15,344 nucleotides of DNA from an uncultured Bacteroidales bacterium (GTDB taxonomy: Bacteria; Bacteroidota; Bacteroidia; Bacteroidales; Paludibacteraceae): NCBI GenBank assembly GCA_934725535.1, contig CAKVBV010000058.1, forward strand, positions 1 to 15,344, written 5' to 3'. The notes beneath the pieces were generated by a model, which saw only the letters and a program-made list of their open reading frames with translations, made no database searches and was not told the DNA's origin. This document shows positions 7,741 through 14,727 of the stretch, piece after piece (the stretch's first letter is position 1; each line of letters opens with the position of its first letter). The position numbers and the translations under genes were made by a program.

Positions 7741-7779
7741 GGTTGCCTATCCCTTGCGCATGGGTTGCGCATCCCTTGC
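7741..7779. repeat. Imperfect direct repeat upstream of the adaptor gene
   Basis: A 17-base segment at 7741-7757 and another at 7763-7779 differ at only two positions, with a 22-base period (pattern GGTTGCnnATCCCTTGC). They contain the palindromic core TGCGCA. They lie 44-82 bases upstream of the adaptor start, inside the 165-base gap after the Fic gene. The helical spacing (about two turns) would suit a regulator site, but this is only a structural observation. The rest of the gap shows nothing recognisable. Confidence 0.5.
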
Positions 7780-7862
7780 TGTTTGACACGGCTTAATCGC
7801 GAGTGGAAAAGCATTGAATTTTAATATAGTTTGCATATTTCTTTGAGTTGGACAGCATTGTA

Positions 7863-8933
7863 TCAAATGGACGGGGTGATGATGACCCGCCAGCCTCCGT
7901 TGGGTTGCCGCTCGACGTAGTTTTTGTCGATTAGTTGGGTCAGGAGTTTGCGTACGGCGGTTTTGCTGATGCCTATCTCCTGTTGCAGTTCGTCCTGCGT
8001 GAGGGTCGGGCGCGTCTGCATAAGTCGCAGTATAGCCGCATAGTTGGGTGTTCGGAACTCTATCATCTGACCATCGTACCACCACGTGTTCTCGTTGCGT
8101 CGGGTGACGAAGAGGTAGTCGTTGTACACCTCCGTTGCCACGACTCCCTGAAAGTAACGCAAGAAGGGGGCAATGTCGGTGATGCCGGCGTGTGCGCCGT
8201 CGCTCGGGGAGGAGCCGACGAACAGGTCCGTCCGGTGGAGCGCCTCCAGATAGTCCTGTTTGAGGCGACTGCGCACCACAATCATAGGCAGTCCGTGGCG
8301 CGCAAGGATGTAGTTGACCATCAGGCGTGCGATGCGCCCGTTGCCGTCCTCGAAGGGATGTATGCGGATATAGCGATAGTGGAACAGGGCTGCCAACTCG
8401 ACGGGCGTGAGTTTGCCCGCCTCTTCGGCGGCGTTGTACCAATTGACGAGGTCGGTCATGAGGGCTGGCGTCTCCTCGGGCGAGGCGTAGTCGAAACGGT
8501 CGCCGTAGCGGGTGATGACAGAGTTGGGGCGCATCTTGTACTGCCCTGCGTGTATGATGTAAGAGGTTTGCAAGCCCGTGGGCAACTGGCGATAGACGGT
8601 GTAGTCCTCGCGCAGGAGGGTCCGGTGGAGGGTGCGAATGAAGGTTTGGGTGAGAGGCATATCGCGAAGGGTAGCCTCTTCGGTCATCATGCGGAGTCCG
8701 ACGTTGCTTGCCGTCATCTCCTGCACATCACGCACGCTGGCTTCGCCGACAACCTTGCCGAAAAGCAGGAGGATTTCGGTCTGACCATAGGTGAGGGTGT
8801 TGCCCTCGAGATGGTTGCTGTTGTAGTTGTAGTCAATGGTGAAGCGGCGGCTAAGACGCTCTTTGTCCCTGTCGGAGAGGGGCTGAATGTCCTGCCACGC
8901 CTGAAATGCCTTTTTGAGAGTTACCTGCTGCAT
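7863..8933 (-). CDS. Fic-domain protein with C-terminal winged helix (predicted AMPylase)
   Basis: The 356-residue product is a Fic-family enzyme, which usually transfers AMP from ATP to a hydroxyl group of a target protein. The catalytic loop HPFEDGNGRIAR at 192-203 matches the full HxFx(D/E)GNGRxxR motif, with catalytic H192 and R203 intact. An inhibitory helix SNHLEG at 39-44 fits (S/T)xxxE(G/N) and lies N-terminal to the core, which makes this a class II, self-inhibited Fic protein. The C-terminus (about 298-352) folds as a winged helix: TLTQDELQQEIGISKTAVRKLL. Fic-wHTH fusions are widespread in Bacteroidetes; some may autoregulate. The target is unknown, and no antitoxin gene lies beside it. 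It sits between permease B (108-base gap) and the adaptor gene (165-base gap), whereas the other efflux genes nearly touch. This suggests insertion into an existing operon. Confidence 0.93.
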   Translation of the reverse strand: MQQVTLKKAFQAWQDIQPLSDRDKERLSRRFTIDYNYNSNHLEGNTLTYGQTEILLLFGKVVGEASVRDVQEMTASNVGLRMMTEEATLRDMPLTQTFIRTLHRTLLREDYTVYRQLPTGLQTSYIIHAGQYKMRPNSVITRYGDRFDYASPEETPALMTDLVNWYNAAEEAGKLTPVELAALFHYRYIRIHPFEDGNGRIARLMVNYILARHGLPMIVVRSRLKQDYLEALHRTDLFVGSSPSDGAHAGITDIAPFLRYFQGVVATEVYNDYLFVTRRNENTWWYDGQMIEFRTPNYAAILRLMQTRPTLTQDELQQEIGISKTAVRKLLTQLIDKNYVERQPNGGWRVIITPSI

Positions 8934-9041
8934 GATGAGGTTATGCTAAATGGTTATATGTGTGTAACCTTTTTACAACAAAAGTTGTGCCATAATGTGC
9001 AAGAATGGCGGTTGTGGGTGTATTATGGGGTCGTTTTCGGG

Positions 9042-10280
9042 TCATTCTTCGCTGAGGGCTTCAATGGGTTTGATGGCGAGGGCACGTGAGGCGGGTAGGA
9101 GTCCGGCGAGCAAGCCGATGAGTATCAGCAGAATGAGGGCACCTACTGCCACGGAGAAACTGACCTGCATGGTGCCGAACATCTCGTTGTCCTTCAGCAG
9201 CACGTCCGCCAACTGCACCACACCGACACCTGCCACGATGCCGAGGACACCCGCAAGGAAGGTGAGGAGGGTGCTTTCTGCCAGTATCTGGCGGACGATG
9301 ACGCGCGGACTTGCCCCGAGGGCGCGGCGGATACCAATCTCTTTGGTGCGCTCGCGGACCGTGACGAGCATGATGTTGCTGACGCCGACGGCACCCGAGA
9401 TGAGCGTGCCGATGCCGACCAGCCAGATGAGGAGGGTGAGACCCAGCATAAGGGATTGGTTGGCTTTGAACTGCTCTTCCATATTCACAGACCATGTGGC
9501 GCGTTGGTCGTCGGGTGCGACGGAATGGAGTTGCTTCATGGCGGTGGTGAGTTCGGTTTCGACCTGTGCGGCGGTGGCTTGGGGCTTGGCAGTTGCCATG
9601 ACCATGTCGATGGTCTCGCCGAAATTGTACACCTGTTGGAGGGTGGTGAGGGGCAGAACGACTTGCTCGTCGGGGTGTCCGCCGATATATACGTCCATTG
9701 TGGCTTTGCGGCGTACACCGATAATGCGATACTGGATACTGCCCACACGGAGCATGCGCCCCGTGACATTGCCGCCTTCGGGGAAGAGTTCGTGGTAAAC
9801 ACGATTGCCAATGACGCAGACTTTGCGACGCTCGTCGAGGTCAATGTCATTGATGTTGCGCCCATAGAGAATAGGGATGTACATCACCTTGGGGAAGTCA
9901 GGGGACACGCCGATGATGCTATAGGAGCCTTTGCGGTCGCCGTAGCGGACGTTGTTGTCCCACTCACCTTTGAAACTGATAGCCGAGACGACATCGGCAC
10001 TCGGGGCTTCGCGGCGAATGACGGGGAGGTCGCTATTGACAATGTCCCATTGGCGACCCTTCTGCAGACCCTTGTAGGGCAGGCTCGTGGTGGAGGTGCC
10101 GATGAAGACGGAGTTGGTGGCGAACCCCTCGACATGCGACCAGACGGCGGACTTGAGCGAGTCGCCCACCGCAACCAACGCCAACAGAATCATCATGCCC
10201 CAGAAGACGCCGAAGCCCGTGAGAAGGCTGCGGGAGCGGTTCTTGGAGATGGTGAGCCATATTTCGTTGAAGAAGTCCAT
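9042..10280 (-). CDS. ABC transporter permease B, MacB/FtsX-like
   Basis: The 412-residue permease has the MacB topology. A first membrane helix follows a short amphipathic start (MDFFNEIWLTISKNRSRSLL, helix about 21-40). A large periplasmic MacB_PCD domain spans about 45-275, and three helices follow at about 279-303, 330-358 and 375-397. The conserved cytoplasmic elbow reads GAVGVSNIMLVTVRERTKE (296-314), continuing with GIRRALGASP. The tail ends in IKPIEALSEE. Four-helix permeases of this type do not transport substrate through the membrane; MacB-like systems drive substrate from periplasm to exterior by mechanotransmission. It follows permease A by 4 bases and is clearly paralogous to it, so the two probably form a heterodimer with one separate ATPase. 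Confidence 0.93.
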   Translation of the reverse strand: MDFFNEIWLTISKNRSRSLLTGFGVFWGMMILLALVAVGDSLKSAVWSHVEGFATNSVFIGTSTTSLPYKGLQKGRQWDIVNSDLPVIRREAPSADVVSAISFKGEWDNNVRYGDRKGSYSIIGVSPDFPKVMYIPILYGRNINDIDLDERRKVCVIGNRVYHELFPEGGNVTGRMLRVGSIQYRIIGVRRKATMDVYIGGHPDEQVVLPLTTLQQVYNFGETIDMVMATAKPQATAAQVETELTTAMKQLHSVAPDDQRATWSVNMEEQFKANQSLMLGLTLLIWLVGIGTLISGAVGVSNIMLVTVRERTKEIGIRRALGASPRVIVRQILAESTLLTFLAGVLGIVAGVGVVQLADVLLKDNEMFGTMQVSFSVAVGALILLILIGLLAGLLPASRALAIKPIEALSEE

Positions 10281-10284
10281 TGGT

Positions 10285-11502
10285 TTACTTGTCTCTCATT
10301 GCTTCTATGGGTTTGATTCTCATTGCTTTGCGGGCGGGTGTGGCACCTGCTATCGCGCCAATGATGATGAGTATTGCCAACGCCAGCAACACGGCACCGA
10401 TGTCCACGGTGGGGTTGACGATGAGTTGGTCGTCGCCTCCGTCCGGTCCTAAGATGCTGCTGACCAGCGACATGACACCCATGCCGAGGAGCATGCCTAT
10501 CACGCCGAAGAGCGTGGTGATGGCAAGGGCTTCGCCAATGACCGATGCCATGATGGTGCGGGGCGGTGCGCCGAGTGCCTTGCGGATACCGAGTTCCTTG
10601 GTGCGCTCACGCACCGACACCAGCATGATATTGCTCACACCCACAGCACCCGACATGAGTGTACACAGTCCTAACAGAAAGATAAACAGACGGATAGCGT
10701 CCATCACTTTGTTCTGCTCCTCGATGGCTTCCTCCTGACTCCATACGCCCACCGCCTCGGGGTCGGTCTCGTCGAACTGCATGAGCGGGGCGAGGGTGTG
10801 CTTGATGAGGTGCTCGATGTTGCGGGTGCCGCTGCGCATGGTGACGCACATCTTGTCGAACCGGTGGTCGGTGCTGAAGATGACTTGGTGGGTGGAGAAC
10901 GGGATGTACACTGTGGCGCCGCGCCAACGGTCGCCGTTGTAGCAGATACCGATGACGCGGAAGTTGATGTTGCCGATGCGCACAAACTGCCCGAGGATAC
11001 GGTCGGGTGTGGTAGCAAGCGACTCCACGGCGCGGGAGTCCAGTACGATGACCTTCTCGCGGTCGTCGAGGCTGTTGAGGAAACGCCCTGACTGTATGTC
11101 TTTCTTGAAGATACGGTAGTAGTCCTCCTCCACGCCCATGACGTTGATAGACGCCGACTGGTCGCCGAAGACGATGTTGAGGTTGTCGGAATAGGTGTTG
11201 ACAATACGCGAGAAACGCTCCACCTCGGGCAGGCTCTTCACGGCTTGCGCCTCGCGCTCGGTGAAGTAGAGACGGCGCCACTTGGGCAGACCTTTGTAGG
11301 GCACGGACGTCCACATTGTCCAGATATCCACAGAGTTACGGAGACTGGAACCGTAGTTCGCCATCATGCCGTTCTCCAGTCCGTTGCTGATGCCGAGCAG
11401 CACCACGAGAATGAAGATACCCCACGCCACCGCAAAGCCCGTCATGGCGGTGCGGAACTTGTTGCGCCTGAGCGACTCCCATATTTCGCGAAGCAGGTCC
11501 AC
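10285..11502 (-). CDS. ABC transporter permease A, MacB/FtsX-like (GTG start)
   Basis: The 405-residue permease is the partner of permease B. The start is GTG at 11502, overlapping the ATPase stop by one base (TAGTG). From there it reads (M)DLLREIWESLRRNKFRTAM, aligning with the start of permease B. An ATG far upstream at 11763 is in frame, but would lie inside the ATPase gene and adds 87 residues of low-complexity Arg/His-rich sequence, so I rejected it. Helices lie at about 22-41, 275-298, 325-350 and 367-388, with a periplasmic domain at about 45-265. The elbow NIMLVSVRERTKELGIRKAL (291-310) is the family signature, and the end is RIKPIEAMRDK. Its job is the same as for permease B. Confidence 0.92.
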   Translation of the reverse strand: MDLLREIWESLRRNKFRTAMTGFAVAWGIFILVVLLGISNGLENGMMANYGSSLRNSVDIWTMWTSVPYKGLPKWRRLYFTEREAQAVKSLPEVERFSRIVNTYSDNLNIVFGDQSASINVMGVEEDYYRIFKKDIQSGRFLNSLDDREKVIVLDSRAVESLATTPDRILGQFVRIGNINFRVIGICYNGDRWRGATVYIPFSTHQVIFSTDHRFDKMCVTMRSGTRNIEHLIKHTLAPLMQFDETDPEAVGVWSQEEAIEEQNKVMDAIRLFIFLLGLCTLMSGAVGVSNIMLVSVRERTKELGIRKALGAPPRTIMASVIGEALAITTLFGVIGMLLGMGVMSLVSSILGPDGGDDQLIVNPTVDIGAVLLALAILIIIGAIAGATPARKAMRIKPIEAMRDK

Positions 11503-12176
11503 TATTCTATCATGCCGTCTTTGATGTGGATAATGCGGTTGGTGGTGTCGGCGACGGACTGCTCGTGGGTGACGATGACGGTGGTGATGCCCTCGGCGTT
11601 GAGTTGCTTGAACACCTCCATCACCTCCACGGTGGTCTTGGAGTCGAGGGCACCCGTCGGCTCGTCGGCAAGCAGCACTTTCGGTTGTGCCACGATGGCA
11701 CGTGCGATGGCTACGCGCTGACGCTGACCGCCCGACATCTCGTTGGGCAGGTGCGTTGCCCAAGCCGTCAGCCCCATACGCTCCAACTGCTCCATCGCCA
11801 TGCGGTGACGCTCGCGGCGCGGCACGCCCTTGTAGTAGAGCGGCAACTCCACGTTCTCGACCGCCGTCTTGAAATTGAGCAGGTTGAAACTCTGGAACAC
11901 AAAGCCAATCAACTCGTTACGCAAGCGTGCGCCCTGCGTCTCGGTGAGGTCTTTGATGAGCCGCCCCGCGAGGTAGTAGTTGCCCGAGTCGTAGTTGTCG
12001 AGGATACCTAATATATTAAGGAGTGTCGATTTGCCCGACCCAGACGCGCCCATGATGGACACGAACTCGCCGTCGGCGATGTCGAGGTTGATACCCCGCA
12101 GCACGTGCAGCGCATTGGGCGTGCCGGGGTTGTAGGTCTTGTGGATGTTCTCTAATCGAATCAAAGTGATTGCCAT
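11502..12176 (-). CDS. ABC transporter ATPase, MacB/LolD-like
   Basis: The 224-residue protein energises the efflux complex by hydrolysing ATP at the cytoplasmic face. All catalytic motifs are present: Walker A GASGSGKST (43-51), Q-loop Q95 in FQSFNLL, signature MSGGQRQRVAIARA (147-160), Walker B VLLADEPTGALD (167-178) with catalytic E172, and H-loop H204. The sequence around them (LLNILGILD, NAEGITTVIVTHE) is typical of the MacB/LolD subfamily, here without a fused permease. The ATG at 12176 (MAITLIRLENIHKTY) is chosen. An earlier in-frame ATG at 12221 would fall inside the promoter elements and gives 15 unrelated residues. It is the first gene of the operon and its stop overlaps the GTG of permease A. 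Confidence 0.95.
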   Translation of the reverse strand: MAITLIRLENIHKTYNPGTPNALHVLRGINLDIADGEFVSIMGASGSGKSTLLNILGILDNYDSGNYYLAGRLIKDLTETQGARLRNELIGFVFQSFNLLNFKTAVENVELPLYYKGVPRRERHRMAMEQLERMGLTAWATHLPNEMSGGQRQRVAIARAIVAQPKVLLADEPTGALDSKTTVEVMEVFKQLNAEGITTVIVTHEQSVADTTNRIIHIKDGMIE

Positions 12177-12190
12177 TTGGTTTGCGGGTG

Positions 12191-12222
12191 CAAAGTTAAG
12201 GAATAATCCGGATTCGTGCAAA
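12191..12222 (-). promoter_or_regulatory. Consensus promoter of the ABC efflux operon
   Basis: On the minus strand TTTG (12222-12219), a 20-base spacer and TAACTTTG (12198-12191) match the Bacteroidetes consensus at every defined base. The -7 element ends only 14 bases before the ATG (12176), so the leader would be very short, about 8-11 bases. This also excludes the upstream alternative start at 12221. Confidence 0.85.
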
Positions 12223-12376
12223 ATAAATACGTATGATTTGCAGGAAAGAACAAAACAGAGACCAAATCACGGACATCACATGACATCATATAATACAAAC
12301 CCGAACCTGCAGAACGGACAAAACCTTTGCGCAGACAATATGTTCGTGTATTTTTCATATCATTCTCGAGTAAAGT

Positions 12377-12431
12377 GTATGTGATTAGTATGTGATTAGT
12401 ATGTGGTTAGTATGTGATTAGTATGTGATTA
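12377..12431. repeat. Tandem repeat of an 11-base unit, five copies
   Basis: Five head-to-tail copies of GTATGTGATTA occupy 12377-12431; only the third (12399-12409) differs, by one base (G for A). The 11-base period is close to one turn of DNA, so any recognised motif would lie on one face of the helix. The array is 104 bases upstream of the glgB -33 element and 154 bases from the efflux operon -33 element. It creates GATTAG at 12383, 12394 and 12416 (GGTTAG at 12405), and GATTAG recurs at 12488 and 12500. It could be an operator cluster or a variable-number tandem repeat. Confidence 0.9.
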
Positions 12432-12535
12432 CCGAGAGGATAGCGAGTGGATACAACTATAAAACGGGGAGATAATCAGACGACCTCGATTAGGGTCTGG
12501 ATTAGAGTTTTGTGTATTCCGTCATAACTCATAGT

Positions 12536-12567
12536 TTTGGCTATATAGAAAAAAAACAGTAACTTTG
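12536..12567 (+). promoter_or_regulatory. Consensus promoter for glgB-nagB
   Basis: TTTG (12536-12539), a 20-base spacer and TAACTTTG (12560-12567) match the Bacteroidetes sigma-ABfr consensus fully. The spacer contains an eight-A run, which may bend the DNA. The leader to the glgB ATG at 12672 would be about 100 bases. Confidence 0.85.
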
Positions 12568-12671
12568 CCGCGATTTTTAAGGACAAGGGCAGAATACTCA
12601 CCCAACAGCACACAAAACAATGGCATTGTGGGCAAATGCGTGGTATTTACCCATATAAGAAAAGAAGTAAT

Positions 12672-14714
12672 ATGAAAACTTTGAAACTGATTCAATCCGA
12701 TGCTTATTTACAACCCTTTGCGGCAGCCATTGAGGGGCGGTATTGTTATGCCGTGCAGCGTGAGCGCGAACTGACAGGGGGCAAGCCGCTGAGTGACTGG
12801 GCAAACGGGTATATGTATTTCGGATTGCACCACACCTCCGGCGGGTGGACCCTCCGCGAATGGGCTCCCAATGCCACGGCGATATACATATTGGGTGATT
12901 TCAACGGTTGGAAGAAGAGCGAGGACTACCGTCTGCAGCCTTTATGCAACGGCGTATGGGAAGCCAACCTCGGCGAGAAACAGATGCAGCACGGGCAGTT
13001 GTACAAACTGCTGGTGGAGTGGCAAGGCGGCTGGGGTGAGCGCATACCGAGTTACGCCACCCGCGTGGTGCAGGACGAGCAGACCAAGATTTTCTCCGCC
13101 CAAGTGTGGAACCCCGCGCCTTACGCATGGCAACACAAAGCCCCCTCGCGCCGCCGAGGTGCGGCACGTCCCAAACAGGGCGAGGGGCTGTATATATACG
13201 AGTGCCATATCGGCATGTCGAGTGAGGAGGAGAAAGTGTCCACCTACGACGAGTTCCGCCGCACGGTGCTGCCACGCATACACAAGTTGGGCTACAACTG
13301 CCTGCAAATCATGGCAATACAGGAGCACCCGTACTATGGTTCGTTTGGCTACCATGTATCGAATTTCTTCGCTGCTTCTTCGCGATTCGGTACGCCCGAA
13401 GAGTTGAAACACCTGATAGACGATGCCCACGGCATGGGTATGGACGTGATAATGGACATCGTACATTCGCATGCGGTGAAGAACGAGCGCGAGGGTTTGG
13501 GTAATTTCGACGGCACACCCTATCAGTACTTCCATGCCGGTGCCCGCAGAGAGCACCCTGCGTGGGACAGTCTGTGCTTTGACTACGGTAAGAATGAGGT
13601 GCTGCATTTCCTGCTGTCGAACTGCAAATTCTGGTTGGACGAATACGACTTCGACGGGTTCCGTTTCGACGGGGTGACCTCGATGATGTACCTCAGTCAT
13701 GGCTTGGGTGAGGACTTTATGAACTACGGGTCCTATTTCAACGGCAACGAGGACGGCGATGCTATCTGCTACCTGACGCTGGCAAACAAACTGATTCACG
13801 AGGTGAAGAAGCACGCCATCACCATTGCCGAGGATATGTCGGGCATGCCGGGGTTGGCACGTCTGCAGAAAGACGGCGGCATGGGCTTTGACTATCGTCT
13901 GGCGATGGGCATACCGGACTTCTGGATTAAGTATATCAAAGAGGTGCGCGACGAGGACTGGAAGGCGGGGCATATCTTCTACGAGATGACCAACCGCCGT
14001 CAGGACGAGAAGACCATCTCCTATGCCGAGAGCCACGACCAGGCACTGGTGGGCGACAAGACCATCATCTTCCGCCTGTGCGACTCGGATATGTACTGGC
14101 ACTTCGAGCATGGGCACGCCACCTATATGGTGGACCGCGGTATCGCCCTGCACAAGATGATTCGGCTAATCACGGCATCCACCATCAACGGAGGCTACCT
14201 CAACTTCATGGGCAACGAGTTCGGGCACCCCGAGTGGATAGACTTCCCCCGCCAGGGCAACGGTTGGAGTTACAAGTATGCCCGCCGGCAGTGGAGCCTG
14301 GTGGATAATCCCAACTATTTCTATGCCGACCTCAACCGCTTCGACGAGGCGATGGTGCACCTGCTGCGCCGCGAGTTGCAACCCGTGAAGGACAAGCAAG
14401 GTACGCACCTGCCGTGGATATACAAACTGTTCGACAACGAGGGCGACCAAGTGGTAGCGTATGAACGCGGCGACCTGCTGTTTGTCTTCAACTGGAACGG
14501 GCAGAAGTCGTTTACCGACTATGGTATTCCCGCTCCTGCCGGCAAATACAAGGTACTGCTCAATACCGACGCCAAGGAGTTTGCGGGCTTCGGACTCGCC
14601 GACGACAGCGTGGAGCACTTCACCCAACCCGACCCCGCCTATTTCACAGACGACAAGGGGTGGCTGAAACTCTACCTGCCCGCCCGCAGCGCAATGATAC
14701 TGAAGAAACAATAA
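12672..14714 (+). CDS. glgB: 1,4-alpha-glucan branching enzyme (GH13)
   Basis: The 680-residue enzyme introduces alpha-1,6 branches into glycogen in the cytoplasm. It begins MKTLKLIQSDAYLQPF, as in other Bacteroidales branching enzymes; the ATG 36 bases upstream is in frame but its residues are unlike the family. An N-terminal CBM48-type beta-sandwich (about 45-145, with LREWAPNATAIYILGDFNGW at 61-80) precedes the GH13 barrel. The GH13 regions are all intact: DIVHSHAVKN (262-271), GFRFDGVTSM with nucleophile D333, AEDMSG with acid/base E387, and ESHDQ with D456. A beta-domain ends the protein (about 590-680). The overall layout resembles the eukaryotic and Bacteroidetes GlgB group more than the longer E. 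coli type (about 730 residues). It is followed 13 bases later by nagB, a pairing that suggests joint control of hexose-phosphate use. Confidence 0.97.
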   Translation: MKTLKLIQSDAYLQPFAAAIEGRYCYAVQRERELTGGKPLSDWANGYMYFGLHHTSGGWTLREWAPNATAIYILGDFNGWKKSEDYRLQPLCNGVWEANLGEKQMQHGQLYKLLVEWQGGWGERIPSYATRVVQDEQTKIFSAQVWNPAPYAWQHKAPSRRRGAARPKQGEGLYIYECHIGMSSEEEKVSTYDEFRRTVLPRIHKLGYNCLQIMAIQEHPYYGSFGYHVSNFFAASSRFGTPEELKHLIDDAHGMGMDVIMDIVHSHAVKNEREGLGNFDGTPYQYFHAGARREHPAWDSLCFDYGKNEVLHFLLSNCKFWLDEYDFDGFRFDGVTSMMYLSHGLGEDFMNYGSYFNGNEDGDAICYLTLANKLIHEVKKHAITIAEDMSGMPGLARLQKDGGMGFDYRLAMGIPDFWIKYIKEVRDEDWKAGHIFYEMTNRRQDEKTISYAESHDQALVGDKTIIFRLCDSDMYWHFEHGHATYMVDRGIALHKMIRLITASTINGGYLNFMGNEFGHPEWIDFPRQGNGWSYKYARRQWSLVDNPNYFYADLNRFDEAMVHLLRRELQPVKDKQGTHLPWIYKLFDNEGDQVVAYERGDLLFVFNWNGQKSFTDYGIPAPAGKYKVLLNTDAKEFAGFGLADDSVEHFTQPDPAYFTDDKGWLKLYLPARSAMILKKQ

Positions 14715-14727
14715 CAAACAAACAGAT

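Larger units (their letters stand above)
12177..12671. other. Divergent intergenic region between the efflux operon and glgB
   Basis: This 495-base gene-free stretch contains the leftward efflux promoter (12191-12222), an AT-rich central part with a five-unit 11-base tandem repeat (12377-12431), two more GATTAG copies (12488-12493 and 12500-12505) and the rightward glgB promoter (12536-12567). A short poly-A run (12549-12556) lies between the glgB -33 and -7 elements. I see no tRNA, small ORF with family resemblance, or T-tailed hairpin. An in-frame ATG at 12636 precedes glgB but adds only 12 residues that do not resemble the family. Confidence 0.6.

Noticed and set aside
8978..8985. AACTTTTG on the minus strand as a -7 element for the Fic gene
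   Set aside because: It has one mismatch to TAnnTTTG and no TTTG-like -33 element at 19-21 bases, so no promoter is claimed.
8975..8988. Inverted repeat ACAAC/GTTGT between permease B and Fic, as a terminator
   Set aside because: The stem is only 5 pairs and is not followed by a T-run on the minus strand.
7935..9089. A 384-codon open frame on the plus strand, opposite the Fic gene
   Set aside because: It is antisense to a gene with an intact Fic motif, and its product (long V/G/E-rich runs) resembles no family I know. Long antisense frames are expected in GC-rich coding DNA.
9456..10316. A 286-codon plus-strand open frame across the permease B gene
   Set aside because: Antisense to a well-supported permease; the product has G/D/V-rich composition with no motif.
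12322..12329. AACCTTTG as an additional rightward promoter
   Set aside because: One mismatch in the -7 element and no -33 match at the right spacing.
12377..12431. The 11-base repeats as a CRISPR array
   Set aside because: Units are contiguous with no spacers and far too short; no cas gene is present.
12636..12671. An upstream in-frame ATG extending glgB by 12 residues
   Set aside because: The added residues (MRGIYPYKKRSN) are not found at the start of related enzymes, which begin MKTLKL.
12942..14153. A 403-codon open frame on the minus strand within glgB
   Set aside because: It lies opposite complete GH13 catalytic motifs, has no promoter of its own, and its His/Val/Gln-rich product has no recognisable domain. 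It is a shadow of glgB codon use.
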